Assembly (NCBI GenBank): GCA_964424545.1
Contig: CAYRJN010000003.1
Span: 1-52,028, forward strand
Length of the DNA stretch: 52,028 nt
Direction: 5' to 3'
DNA from: JAUVIB01 sp964424545
GTDB lineage: Bacteria; Calditrichota; Calditrichia; Calditrichales; Calditrichaceae
Positions 35,284 to 44,482 of this stretch are shown piece after piece. The notes under the pieces were generated by a model. That model had not been told where the DNA came from. It saw only the letters and a program-made list of their open reading frames with translations, and did no database searches. Position 1 is the stretch's first letter, and each line of letters begins with the position of its first letter. A program made the position numbers and the translations under genes.

Positions 35284-36075
35284 GTCAATTACCTATAAAT
35301 ATTTAATAAATTTAATATTTATCTTTAAAACGCTGTTTTTTAGTGTAATTGTATAAATACCCTTTTGAGTTGACAAACTATGAGATTAAAAATAATGACA
35401 AATGACCACGTATGAGAGGAGCGGGTAAAAGAAAAATTTCATTATAAAAAGTGGGCTTTTCTTTATCGATGCCGAATGGAACAATTCCCCTTATACTCTT
35501 CTCTGTCGTTGCGAAGTTCCCGCCTATGCGGGAGGATACCCCCCTGCAAAAATATCACATAGATTTACTAACCGAAACATAAAATGCTACCGATTAGTAA
35601 AAGAATCTAATGAATCGTGGATAGACCAAACAATTCTATGACTACCCACGACTTTCAGGACTTTAGTCCCTTTGTTCTGCAACGGCAGTAAGACGAAAAT
35701 ACTCAAAGCTTGAAAGAGGCACAAGGGAAATACGAGGTAAAAACCATTATTGATATTCCATCGATTAAAACAGAGATATTAACGTCTCAATTTATCATTT
35801 CGCCGACTCATCGGGATGTTCCACGAGCACAGTTAAGAAATCATAAAAGTAGAATACGGCTTAAACAGTCCGCTTTCAGGGAATACTGTAACTTTAAAAT
35901 TTCTCCACTCCATAACTATAAAAACATTGCTATTCCGGTCGAAATTACAGGTTATTATTATCAAAAACAGGATCAAAATAGCGTTTAAAATGAGCATCCG
36001 CTTATTTTATAGTATCGAAATTTCAAGAGCCAACCCATTTGGAACATTTTCAACATTATTTCTATAATATTTTTT
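35284..36075. other. Gene-poor stretch with decayed coding sequence
   Basis: About 800 bases separate the leader from a dispersed repeat. Near 35500-35540 there is CTGTCGTTGCGAAG followed by a short palindrome (TTCCCGCCTATGCGGGAG), like REP-type repeats. From about 35614 to 35988 one plus-strand frame reads as protein-like sequence, interrupted by a TAA at about 35692. The downstream part could start at 35710 (92 residues, ending QKQDQNSV), but I recognise no family and see no clear ribosome site. I take it as a probable gene relic. Confidence 0.35.
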
Positions 36076-36297
36076 GTAACGCACAATTTTAGATTGTCCG
36101 ATTAAATACACAATGAAAAATAATTGTGTATCCTACAATTATTCCAATATGTGCGCCTCCATTTTCATTCCCGCATGTGTTAAGCGGGAATCTAAATCTT
36201 CCTATTCATGATTAAGATTCTACGATTCATCGGAGCATGACACGTTGACGGTTCTACTCGCACTACTTTCGTTAATCACTTTGCAAAGTTATGTTCT
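36076..36297 (+). repeat. Dispersed intergenic repeat, copy C
   Basis: This is the longest complete copy. It runs from GCACAATTTTAGATTGTCCG through TATTCCAATATGTGCGCC and the hairpin ATTCCCGC-ATGTGTTAA-GCGGGAAT (36167-36191) to the conserved right end GTTAATCACTTTGCAAAG-TTATGTTCT. It lies between the ilv leader region and cydC. Just after it, ATTACCTGAAAT/ATTTTAGGTAAT (36307-36338) forms another hairpin with T-rich sequence on the plus-strand side. Confidence 0.88.
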
Positions 36298-36416
36298 TGT
36301 GAATGGATTACCTGAAATCCAAATGTATTTTAGGTAATTTTTCATTTACTATCTAAACAACTAAATTATTGCAACGGAAAATAATAATCTATAACGCGGT
36401 CTCTTTTAATATGCGA

Positions 36417-38048
36417 TTAAAGCCGTATTACCTGATCAAATCTGTCCAAATTATTTAAACGGTGCGTAATGAAAACCGCTGTTTTATCCCTACTGATTTT
36501 CCAAAAAGTACGCAATATCTTTTTTTCCGTATCCGCATCAAGGTTGGAAGCTGCTTCGTCAAATAACAGAATAGGAGCGTTTTTCAGCAAAGCACGGGCA
36601 ATAGAAAGTCGCTGTCTTTCTCCCCCGCTTAATCGCATCCCTTGGTCGCCAATAAAAGTATACAGTCCTTTGGGCATCTTTTTCACCGTTTCGAAAAGCT
36701 CCGCCGCTTTTAACGCTTCGATAAGCGCCGCATCATCTGCTTCTGCGCAAGCAAGCAGAAGATTGTCTTTTACCGTCCCGTTAAACAGATAGGTTTGCTG
36801 AGAGACCACGCCGAAAAAGCGCCGCATCTGCTCTTGCGGTATTTTACGAATATCTTGTCCACCGATGCTTATTACTCCATGGTCATACTCCCAGAAACGC
36901 AAAAGGAGGTTAAAGATAGTGCTTTTACCCGCCCCGCTGGCTCCGATTACGGCAGCTTTGCTCTTTTCCGGAATTTCAAAGCTCAACTTATCAAAAACGA
37001 GCGGCTCGCTTCCAGGATATTTAAAAGAGACGTTATCAAATTGAATATCAAAATGATCCGTTTTAACGAAACTTTTTCTTTTATCGGTTACTTGCGGCTC
37101 GGTGTCAATGATATCATAAAGACGCCGCGCAGCGGCAATACTTTCTCCGGTATGATGAAATACGGGCGGCAAATTAAGAACCGCCTCGAACGAGACGATA
37201 ACCCCAAGCACAATTACCGAAAGATACACGCCGTCCAACGTCCCAACCGCTACCATATTAGCGCCTTTAACAAGCGTTAACAAGACGGCTACGGAGGTCA
37301 ATAAACCGATTGCCGATTCGCTTATTAATGTTAATATGGCTGATTTCCGTTCTTTTTTAAGATATTTTTTTTGCAGTTTATACAAGTTTTTCCGTTGAAT
37401 AATATCATAATTTAACAAAATCAGATCCGTTATTCCCTGAACGGTGTCTAAGGTCATGATATTGATCCGACTGCGTAAATCTATCAATTCTTTACCGAGT
37501 CCCTTATGCAACGGACGAATTACCAAAGGCACAACCACCCCGGAAAGAAGATGAAAAATGATTATCATAAATGCAAGATACAATGAAAAGGGCGCCAATA
37601 AAACGAACATCAACAGCGAAATGAGCAAGGCCACTAACGGCGGATAGATAACGCGTGTAAAGACATGTTCCAACGTTTCCACATCCGCCACAATACGCGC
37701 GTGTAGATCGGCGCTTTTATATTGCTGCAAACGGGCCGGCGCCAAGGGTTCCAAACGTTCGTAAAACCAGACGCGAAAACGCGCCAGCAGCCGGAAGGTC
37801 GTATCGTGGGAAATTAGACGCTCAAAATAGCGGAATATCCCGCGTGAAATACCGAAAAAACGCACCCCGACAATAGCCGTTTGCAATTCCGCTATGGAAG
37901 GATGCAACGCCGCTTTGGCAATGATATAAGCCGAAGTCATTATCAGACCGATACCGCTACCTATGGCCGCAAATCCCAGAAATGCGGCAAGCAGCATCCA
38001 GTTTTTATAAGGCAGCGCCTGTTTTAATATTTTAATAAGCGTTTTCAT
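36417..38048 (-). CDS. cydC: CydC-like subunit of the cytochrome bd assembly ABC exporter
   Basis: This 543-residue protein has six membrane helices in the first 300 residues and a C-terminal ABC domain. The ABC domain has Walker A GASGAGKST (about residues 364-372), Q-loop VVSQQTYLF, signature MRLSGGERQR and Walker B PILLFDEAASNLD. The early segments GLIMTSAYIIAKAAL and RYFERLISHDTTFRLLARFR are characteristic of CydC. With CydD it exports cysteine/glutathione to the periplasm, which is needed to assemble cytochrome bd. It overlaps cydD by 17 bases. No cydAB is in the window. Confidence 0.9.
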   Translation of the reverse strand: MKTLIKILKQALPYKNWMLLAAFLGFAAIGSGIGLIMTSAYIIAKAALHPSIAELQTAIVGVRFFGISRGIFRYFERLISHDTTFRLLARFRVWFYERLEPLAPARLQQYKSADLHARIVADVETLEHVFTRVIYPPLVALLISLLMFVLLAPFSLYLAFMIIIFHLLSGVVVPLVIRPLHKGLGKELIDLRSRINIMTLDTVQGITDLILLNYDIIQRKNLYKLQKKYLKKERKSAILTLISESAIGLLTSVAVLLTLVKGANMVAVGTLDGVYLSVIVLGVIVSFEAVLNLPPVFHHTGESIAAARRLYDIIDTEPQVTDKRKSFVKTDHFDIQFDNVSFKYPGSEPLVFDKLSFEIPEKSKAAVIGASGAGKSTIFNLLLRFWEYDHGVISIGGQDIRKIPQEQMRRFFGVVSQQTYLFNGTVKDNLLLACAEADDAALIEALKAAELFETVKKMPKGLYTFIGDQGMRLSGGERQRLSIARALLKNAPILLFDEAASNLDADTEKKILRTFWKISRDKTAVFITHRLNNLDRFDQVIRL

Positions 38049-39702
38049 TGAACTCTTTAACGGTTCCGTTTTTTAGAAAAAGAAGATTGTCTTTTTCGCT
38101 AACGCCCGTAAGACGATGCGTTATTATTAACACGGTCTTATTTTGCGCTTCTTCTCGAAAATAGTTTATAATTTTTTTCTCCGTTTCCACATCCAGATTA
38201 GAAGTCGGTTCGTCAAGAATCATAAACGATGCCTTGCGTAAAATCATACGAGCCAAAGCGAGACGCTGTATTTGGCCGCCGCTTAGTTTTTCCCCTTGTT
38301 CGCCAACAACCGTTTGATACCCTTGAGGAAGCGACAGAATAAAATCGTGCAGATCTACCGCTTTGGCCGCATGATAAATCGTATCAATCTTAGCCTGCGC
38401 GTTGGCAATTATCAAATTATGATAAACGGTGTCATGAAAAATATAGGGATTTTGTTTTAATAAAGTCGTTTGTTCTCTAAAAAAACGGCTGTCAAATTGT
38501 TCTATGGGAATATCATTAATCAGAATCTCGCCCGCACGCGGATGTAACAAACCGCTTAATAGCGCTGCTATCGTCGATTTTCCAGCGCCGCTTTGGCCTA
38601 TCAAAAAATTCAGTTTCCCCGTTTGCAGTCGAAAAGAAATATTATTCAACAACGGATTTTTAGCGTTTTCATAGTCAAAAACAACATCCCGAAATTCCAC
38701 ATCCGGCCTGATAATTTTTTCTTTTATTGTGCCGCCTTTAAATGTTTCCTCTTTTAAATTTAAAATGTCAAAAATACGCTGGGCGGCGCTCACGCCTTCC
38801 ATACCGGCATGGAAACGGGCGCCAAGCTGTCGCAAAGGCTGATAAAATTCCGGAGCAAGAATAAGAATAAACAAAGCCGCTTCAAATTCCATTTTACCAT
38901 ACAGCAAGCGCAAGCCGATTTCCACGGCAATTACCGCTACACTTATGGTTGCCGCCATCTCCAAAACTAAAGCGGAAAGAAAAGCGATGCGTAAAACCTT
39001 CATGGTTATTTTACGAAATTCATCGCTGATTTTATCAATACCCACCGTTTGGGGATTGCTGCGGCCAAATAATTTTAAGGTGGCAATGCCTTGCAGCACA
39101 TCCAGAAAATAGGCGCTCATGCGGCTTAATACGGCCCACTGTTTTTTAGTCTGTTTGGCTGCTGCGCTCCCGATCAGATTCATGAAAACGGGAATTATTG
39201 GCGCCGTCAACAAAAGGACAACACCTGAAAGGATATCGGCGGGAAAGACAAAAATCAAAATCGTAAAGGGTATAAAAACCGAATAGAAAAGCTGCGGTAT
39301 ATATTGGCTGAAATAAGCGTCTAATTTATTGATTCCGTTAAAAGCCGTATTAACCAACTCGCCGGCGCGTTCGCCTTTAACAAAGGACGGTCCCAAAACG
39401 GCAATACGCTCCATTACTTTTTGATATAACGCACCGCGGATTTGCGCAGAGAGACTAACGGTTTCACTGCGGCTAAAAAAGGAGAATAAGAAGCGTGCTA
39501 TGCTCGCTAAAGCAAATAAAATCAATGAATAAACGAGATCGGCGGGCGTTTTATGATTAAGAAAAACGCCGTTGATAATATAAGCCAAAAACGCCGACTG
39601 GGCAATAAGCGCCGCGACCTCAGCCACCCCCAACGCTACGGCTCTTATAAGCGGCGCCTTTACCTCGCCGAGTAGTTTTATTAATCGTTTATCAATATTC
39701 AT
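38032..39702 (-). CDS. cydD: CydD-like subunit of the cytochrome bd assembly ABC exporter
   Basis: This 556-residue ABC exporter half has a membrane domain with FVKGERAGELVNTAFNGI (about residues 109-126) and the PVFMNLIGSAAAKQ segment typical of CydD. The ATPase has Walker A GQSGAGKST (about 368-376), signature EKLSGGQIQRLALAR and Walker B SFMILDEPTSNLD. Order cydD then cydC with overlapping ends is the usual arrangement. Start at ATG 39702. It is preceded by dinB after about 75 bases. Confidence 0.9.
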   Translation of the reverse strand: MNIDKRLIKLLGEVKAPLIRAVALGVAEVAALIAQSAFLAYIINGVFLNHKTPADLVYSLILFALASIARFLFSFFSRSETVSLSAQIRGALYQKVMERIAVLGPSFVKGERAGELVNTAFNGINKLDAYFSQYIPQLFYSVFIPFTILIFVFPADILSGVVLLLTAPIIPVFMNLIGSAAAKQTKKQWAVLSRMSAYFLDVLQGIATLKLFGRSNPQTVGIDKISDEFRKITMKVLRIAFLSALVLEMAATISVAVIAVEIGLRLLYGKMEFEAALFILILAPEFYQPLRQLGARFHAGMEGVSAAQRIFDILNLKEETFKGGTIKEKIIRPDVEFRDVVFDYENAKNPLLNNISFRLQTGKLNFLIGQSGAGKSTIAALLSGLLHPRAGEILINDIPIEQFDSRFFREQTTLLKQNPYIFHDTVYHNLIIANAQAKIDTIYHAAKAVDLHDFILSLPQGYQTVVGEQGEKLSGGQIQRLALARMILRKASFMILDEPTSNLDVETEKKIINYFREEAQNKTVLIITHRLTGVSEKDNLLFLKNGTVKEFNENAY

Positions 39703-39778
39703 TGTATTAATCTGGAAAATCCATAAATATGTTCATATTTTCCCTGCTAAGAGAGAAAAAAACAACACTTATCGCTTT

Positions 39779-40981
39779 TCACCTTTCAAAATCGTCCTCA
39801 TCCCGTTTGCTTTTCAATTTCATGCTTTCGGCACGGGAAATAATATTTTTCCCAAAACGATCTTTCAAACTGTCTTGCAGCATATCCAATTTTTGTTTTT
39901 TTCTATTATCTTCATCAAATATTGAAAGCTGCGCACTGTTTTTATCGTCAAAATGGCTGACCCCCACGCCGAGCAATCTTACTTTTTTGCTCGCAATATA
40001 ATTTTCATTAAACAGCTTTACGATCGTATTATAAATCGTATCGGTAGCGTTGAAATTCTGAGGCAATGTATGATTCCTCGTTACGGTTTTAAAATCCTCA
40101 TAGCGTATTTTTAAATGAACGGTTTTACCGTACAATTTTTTTTTACGCAACCGATAGCCGACCTTTTCCGCCAGTTTTAACAATGTACCCATGATTAAAT
40201 TTCTATCATCGATATCCTTGCCGAAAGTGTGTTCGTTGCTGACCGATTTAACGCGATTTTGCGCCTGAACTTTTCTATCGTCAATTCCGTGCGCCAGATT
40301 ATAAAAGTGCGGCCCCATTTTACCAAAATTTTTTCTTAATACTTCAAGGGGGAAATGCGCTAAATCGCCAATGGTTCTTATACCCATTTTGCGCATTTTC
40401 TGTTGCGTTTTTATACCCGCTCCCCATAGCCGCGAAATATCCAACGGATGTAAAAACTTCGCTATTTTATCCCGTTCGACAATAACCAAACCGTCGGGTT
40501 TTTGCAAATCGGAAGCGATTTTTGCGAGATACTTATTCGGCGCAACGCCTACCGATGCCGTTAAATTTTCTTTATTGACAATACGTTTTTTAATTAAACG
40601 GGCTATTGTTTCCCCGCCGCCCAATAAACGTACGCTGCCCGTAACATCCAAAAAAGCCTCATCAATGGAAAGCGGTTCAACCGCATCGGTAAAGTCATAA
40701 AATATTTTAAAAATCGAACGACTCACCTGTGAATAGAGACGACCGTTAGGAGGAAGATATACAGCATGGGGACATAATTTATAGGCCCGCGAAATGGGCA
40801 TAGCCGAATGAACCCCGAATTTACGCGCTTCATAAGAACAGGTGGAAACCACACCTCGACCGCGGCCGCCCTGTGGGTCGGCGCCGATGATTACGGGCTT
40901 ACCTTTTATGACGGGATTTTCGCGCTGTTCTACCGCCGCAAAAAAGGCATCCATATCCACATGCAGAATCACTCTATCCAT
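39779..40981 (-). CDS. dinB: DNA polymerase IV (Y-family)
   Basis: This 400-residue error-prone polymerase has ILHVDMDAFFAAVEQRENP at the N-terminus, the catalytic SIDEAFLDVTG (about residues 103-113), a thumb with helix-hairpin-helix LWGAGIKTQQKMRKMGI, and a little-finger domain up to about residue 340. The C-terminus (residues after 350) is Lys/Asp/Arg-rich and lacks a clear clamp-binding motif apart from QLSIF near residue 360, which fits the beta-clamp consensus. It carries out translesion synthesis. Confidence 0.94.
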   Translation of the reverse strand: MDRVILHVDMDAFFAAVEQRENPVIKGKPVIIGADPQGGRGRGVVSTCSYEARKFGVHSAMPISRAYKLCPHAVYLPPNGRLYSQVSRSIFKIFYDFTDAVEPLSIDEAFLDVTGSVRLLGGGETIARLIKKRIVNKENLTASVGVAPNKYLAKIASDLQKPDGLVIVERDKIAKFLHPLDISRLWGAGIKTQQKMRKMGIRTIGDLAHFPLEVLRKNFGKMGPHFYNLAHGIDDRKVQAQNRVKSVSNEHTFGKDIDDRNLIMGTLLKLAEKVGYRLRKKKLYGKTVHLKIRYEDFKTVTRNHTLPQNFNATDTIYNTIVKLFNENYIASKKVRLLGVGVSHFDDKNSAQLSIFDEDNRKKQKLDMLQDSLKDRFGKNIISRAESMKLKSKRDEDDFER

Positions 40982-41205
40982 CGCTTATCCGCTGTTTATC
41001 ATCAGTAATATAGGCTAAATTTACAAACTATTCATAATCAATGCTAATTCAAGAATATAACGGGATTAATCGTTATAAAACAGCGCTGTCGAACAAGATA
41101 AATTAAGCGATTACTTTTTCTCCTTGCTAATTTTTTAACAATACCTTATATTTAACCATAACGATTGTTTCCAACTCTCTTATTGATTCAAACGCAACAA
41201 GTATT

Positions 41206-41377
41206 AGAACATAGCTTCGCAAAGTGATTAATGTAAAAAGTACCGATAGAATCGTCAAAATGTCATTCTCTGATTTATCTAAGAATGGCAATGGAGGGTG
41301 CACATATTGGAATAATTGTATGCTATATTATTATTTTTCATTGTCGATTTAATCGGACAATCTCAAATTGTACGTAT
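41206..41377 (-). repeat. Dispersed intergenic repeat, copy D (inverted)
   Basis: Read on the minus strand this copy matches copy C closely at both ends (TTGAGATTGTCCGATTAAAT, ACAATTATTCCAATATGTGC, then ACATTAATCACTTTGCGAAG). The central stem has changed to CATTCT...AGAATG, and the segment after it is deleted. It lies in a 629-base gap (40982-41610) between dinB and a divergent lipoprotein gene; nothing else is recognisable there. Confidence 0.85.
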
Positions 41378-41610
41378 ACAAAAAATAGACTAAAAATAAT
41401 GTAGAAAATGTTCTAAATAGGTTGGGTTTTGAAATTCCAACACTAAAATTAGAAAATCAATATTAACTATCGGTCTTTTTCCTGAAAACGGCGGCATTGT
41501 TACGAAATAAATATGGAAATAAGCATTATAATTGTATCTTTTACATATAATTATAAATTCATAGTCATATTCGGGATAATCAATTAATTTCATTTTTAGA
41601 GGATAATTAG

Positions 41611-42702
41611 ATGAAAATACAAAGGTTAACCGTTACACTATTACTGCTTTCGATATTTATGTCCTGTGCCGTGGAAAGACACATCTTGGTCCCCGTAGAA
41701 CCTGTAAAAGAAAAAAAACGCAGTGATTTTTCACAAACCGATTTTATTTTAACATCTTTTCGTGTTTATAATTTAGACATCAGAGATAACGCTCAGGATA
41801 TTGCCTATTTGCGCAATAAATTTATTCGCTATCTCGCGGCACAAAACAATTTTAGAACTATATTTGATGTTAATATAGACGCCAAAATTCCGGATGACAA
41901 AGATTATGTCAATGTTGAAGTCGCCGTATATCCCGATTATTCCAAGTATAGGACCTATATTCTGGATATTCCTTTTTTCTATCCCGCTATCGGATACTGG
42001 CCGCTGACGCCGTTATGGGGAACGGCAACCGTAAAGGTCCGCTGCGATATATATAACAGGAAAAACAAATTGATTAAATCCATTCAAGTTGATGGAAGTG
42101 AAAAATATTTGATGATTTTCTATTCATGGTATAGAACAAAGCCTATAAAAGATGCCTTGCGCAAAGCGTACGAAAAAGCCTTTATTAAAACGGCGAAAGC
42201 GCTTACCGAGAACAGGAATTTGATTACCCGAAATACCGATTCGTTAAAAATAGAAATTACACAGCCACAGAATGTTAATTTTACAAAAAACGTTATAGAC
42301 AGTTTAAAAAAAAGTATCGCCGTTTTAAATCTTAACGCTTACGGAATATCCAACTCCGATGCCCTTGCCTTAACTAACCGTTTAACAACCGAGTTATTTA
42401 AAACGAAACATTTTAATGTAGTTGAACGCGAAAAAACCGATGAAATATTGGACGAACAAGGTTTTCAATTAAGCGGCTGCACCACTTCCGAATGTTTGGT
42501 TGAAGCGGGAAAACTATTAAACGTAGAATTAATGCTCGGCGGAAGCATCAGTAAGGTCGGAAATTATTATTCTATCGAACTGCGCATTATTGATGTGGAA
42601 AGCGGAGCTATTCTCGCGGTGGCCTCTGTTGATATTGAAGGCAAAATAGGCAAAGTGCTGACCTCCGGAATTAAAAAAGCCGTACAAAAAATTATTCAAT
42701 AA
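41611..42702 (+). CDS. CsgG/LpoB-fold-like lipoprotein
   Basis: This 363-residue protein starts with a lipoprotein signal (LTVTLLLLSIFMSC, Cys19). A first domain of about 190 residues contains aromatic-rich strands (DIPFFYPAIGYWPLTPLWG) and no family I recognise. The second domain (about 230-363) has SIAVLNLNAYGIS, LTTELFKTKHFNVVEREKTDEIL, and SECLVEAGKLLNVELMLGGSI, the pattern of CsgG/LpoB/TolB-N-like periplasmic domains that predict secretion or envelope assembly roles. GAGGAT lies 7 bases before the ATG. It stands alone between a repeat and a convergent hotdog-protein gene, so its partner is unknown. Confidence 0.75.
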   Translation: MKIQRLTVTLLLLSIFMSCAVERHILVPVEPVKEKKRSDFSQTDFILTSFRVYNLDIRDNAQDIAYLRNKFIRYLAAQNNFRTIFDVNIDAKIPDDKDYVNVEVAVYPDYSKYRTYILDIPFFYPAIGYWPLTPLWGTATVKVRCDIYNRKNKLIKSIQVDGSEKYLMIFYSWYRTKPIKDALRKAYEKAFIKTAKALTENRNLITRNTDSLKIEITQPQNVNFTKNVIDSLKKSIAVLNLNAYGISNSDALALTNRLTTELFKTKHFNVVEREKTDEILDEQGFQLSGCTTSECLVEAGKLLNVELMLGGSISKVGNYYSIELRIIDVESGAILAVASVDIEGKIGKVLTSGIKKAVQKIIQ

Positions 42703-42828
42703 TATATAGAAACTCTAAATATCCGAAACAAAAAACGGCCGAGCAAAACACCATGTCCATCACAATAGCAGTCAGTAATGGCATCGTTATTTAACCGATC
42801 GAAACGCTAAAGACACGATAAGCGTTTA

Positions 42829-43314
42829 TCAGGACTTGTCTTTTAAAGAAAGGGTCAATACAAACTTGGCCAACGGCTCGCTCTCTGCATCCAATGATGT
42901 TTTAACATTGACGGTAACCGGAAGATTTACTCTTTCATGCGTTTTTATGGTTTCTTCTACCGCTTTACTTATGGCATCGCCGTCTTCACAAATAAAATAA
43001 GCCTCTTTTTCGATACGACGTAAAAAATCTCCGTTAATATTTTTAAACATCAACGACACTTTTTTTCTGCATTTTTGGATTATTCTCATAGCAATAATTC
43101 CGCCCGCCAGATCGGCGCCGACGGAAATAACACCGAAATACATAGAGCCGAGATGGTTTTGATTTTTTCTAAGAAAAGGAATTTTAATGATGCAGCGCCG
43201 TTCATTAAGCTCCAAAACGGTAGGTTTTGTATAATAGATCATCGGTATTTTGGTAAAGGCAAAATAACGTAACCATAAGGTATACTTGAATCGCTCGCTA
43301 ATTATATTCATCAC
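42829..43314 (-). CDS. DUF4442/hotdog-fold thioesterase-like protein
   Basis: This 161-residue protein has the hotdog pattern of the DUF4442/YiiD-PaaI group. An NHLGSMYFGVISVGADLAGG segment, the central helix with its preceding loop, lies at about residues 52-71, followed by long beta strands. Such proteins hydrolyse acyl-CoA thioesters or are uncharacterised. It lies about 90 bases after the dienoyl-CoA-reductase-like gene on the same strand, which suits a role in acyl-CoA metabolism. Confidence 0.75.
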   Translation of the reverse strand: MMNIISERFKYTLWLRYFAFTKIPMIYYTKPTVLELNERRCIIKIPFLRKNQNHLGSMYFGVISVGADLAGGIIAMRIIQKCRKKVSLMFKNINGDFLRRIEKEAYFICEDGDAISKAVEETIKTHERVNLPVTVNVKTSLDAESEPLAKFVLTLSLKDKS

Positions 43315-43406
43315 ACTATTTCCATATTAATTATAATTTCAAATTTTAAATTACGCTACATTAAGCTGAAATCAATTTTTCATCATTTCTTTACATTCTC
43401 ATCCCG

Positions 43407-44252
43407 CTACCGTTGCATTTTTGCTTTCATTGCCTGCCATTGTTCGGGAGATAACATTTCTAAAAAATTAAATTCACCCGCTCCGGAAAGCCATTCTCCT
43501 CCGTCGATAGTTATCACCTCGCCTGTAATATAAGCGCTATAAGGAGATAAAAGATAAGCGGCAAGATTGGCCAGTTCTTCATGTTCGCCGACCCGTTTTA
43601 ACGGGATCCTTCGAATCATTTTTTCCTCAAACGATTTGTCGGGTATTAACCTTTCCCATGCGCCTTTCGTGGGGAACGGCCCCGGAGCAATGGCATTAAG
43701 TCGTATACCGTATTTACCCCATTCTGCGGCAAGAGAACGGGTCAAATTCAACACCCCCGCCTTGCTGATTGCCGAGGGTACAACATAGCCCGAGCCGCTT
43801 GAAGCGTAAGTTGTAACGATATTTAATATTGTCCCCGGAAATTTTTGATTAATCCACAATTTTCCAAGAGCCAACGTAAAATAATAGCTTCCGCGCAATA
43901 CGATATCTACAACGGTATCAAAGGCTTTATACGAAAGGAATTCCGTGGGACTGATAAAATTACCTGCGGCGTTATTTATTAAACCGTCAACAACCCCACC
44001 CTCCTTAGTGATAACCTCCAGCGTCTTGGTGATTTGTTTGTATTCACGCACATCAAGCTGTATCGCTTTTACCGTATTCTTGGTTTTATCGCTTATCTCT
44101 TCTGCCGTCTTTTGCAAAACATCCAATTTACGACTGGCGATGACCACATTGGCGCCAAGCGACGAAAGCTTTTCAGCCATAGAACGTCCGAGACCGGTTC
44201 CCCCGCCGGTAATAATAATCGTTTTTCCTTTAAAAATATTATCTTTAAACAT
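43407..44252 (-). CDS. Short-chain dehydrogenase, 2,4-dienoyl-CoA reductase-like
   Basis: This 281-residue Rossmann enzyme has the cofactor motif TGGGTGLG (about residues 15-22) with the basic SRKLD after the second strand for NADPH. NNAAGNFISP (about 91-100) and PGPFPTKGAWERL follow. The position of the usual YxxxK pair reads SAISK (about 158-162, in GYVVPSAISKAGV), so the classical tyrosine is absent. This is normal for the DECR/peroxisomal dienoyl-CoA reductase branch, which uses a different tyrosine. It probably reduces dienoyl-CoA or a related enoyl-CoA in fatty-acid breakdown. It is transcribed with the hotdog gene and diverges from the large sensor gene. Confidence 0.82.
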   Translation of the reverse strand: MFKDNIFKGKTIIITGGGTGLGRSMAEKLSSLGANVVIASRKLDVLQKTAEEISDKTKNTVKAIQLDVREYKQITKTLEVITKEGGVVDGLINNAAGNFISPTEFLSYKAFDTVVDIVLRGSYYFTLALGKLWINQKFPGTILNIVTTYASSGSGYVVPSAISKAGVLNLTRSLAAEWGKYGIRLNAIAPGPFPTKGAWERLIPDKSFEEKMIRRIPLKRVGEHEELANLAAYLLSPYSAYITGEVITIDGGEWLSGAGEFNFLEMLSPEQWQAMKAKMQR

Positions 44253-44482
44253 AAATCTCTCTCCTTACGTCCAATCCATTGACAAAAAACGTTTTTTTGA
44301 TTTATCCGCAAACTATTTTTGCATTTACACCTTGTCAACCTCTTAATTTAACGACCTGATTTTTAAAGAAACAAAAAAATTTAAAATATCAAAATTTTTA
44401 TGTATATTAACGATTTAATAGTTTAAGGTCAAAACTAATTTATAGTTTTTTAATTGCGTTAACTTACAATCGGGGAGGATAA

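Noticed and set aside
34964..35300. T-box leader upstream of ilvD
   Set aside because: I found no T-box core sequence and no intrinsic terminator/antiterminator pair with a U-run; the leader-peptide explanation fits better.
41390..41593. Minus-strand frame of 67 codons before the CsgG-like lipoprotein gene
   Set aside because: Low-complexity Tyr/Phe/Ile-rich translation of AT-rich DNA with no family match and no clear ribosome site; treated as non-coding.
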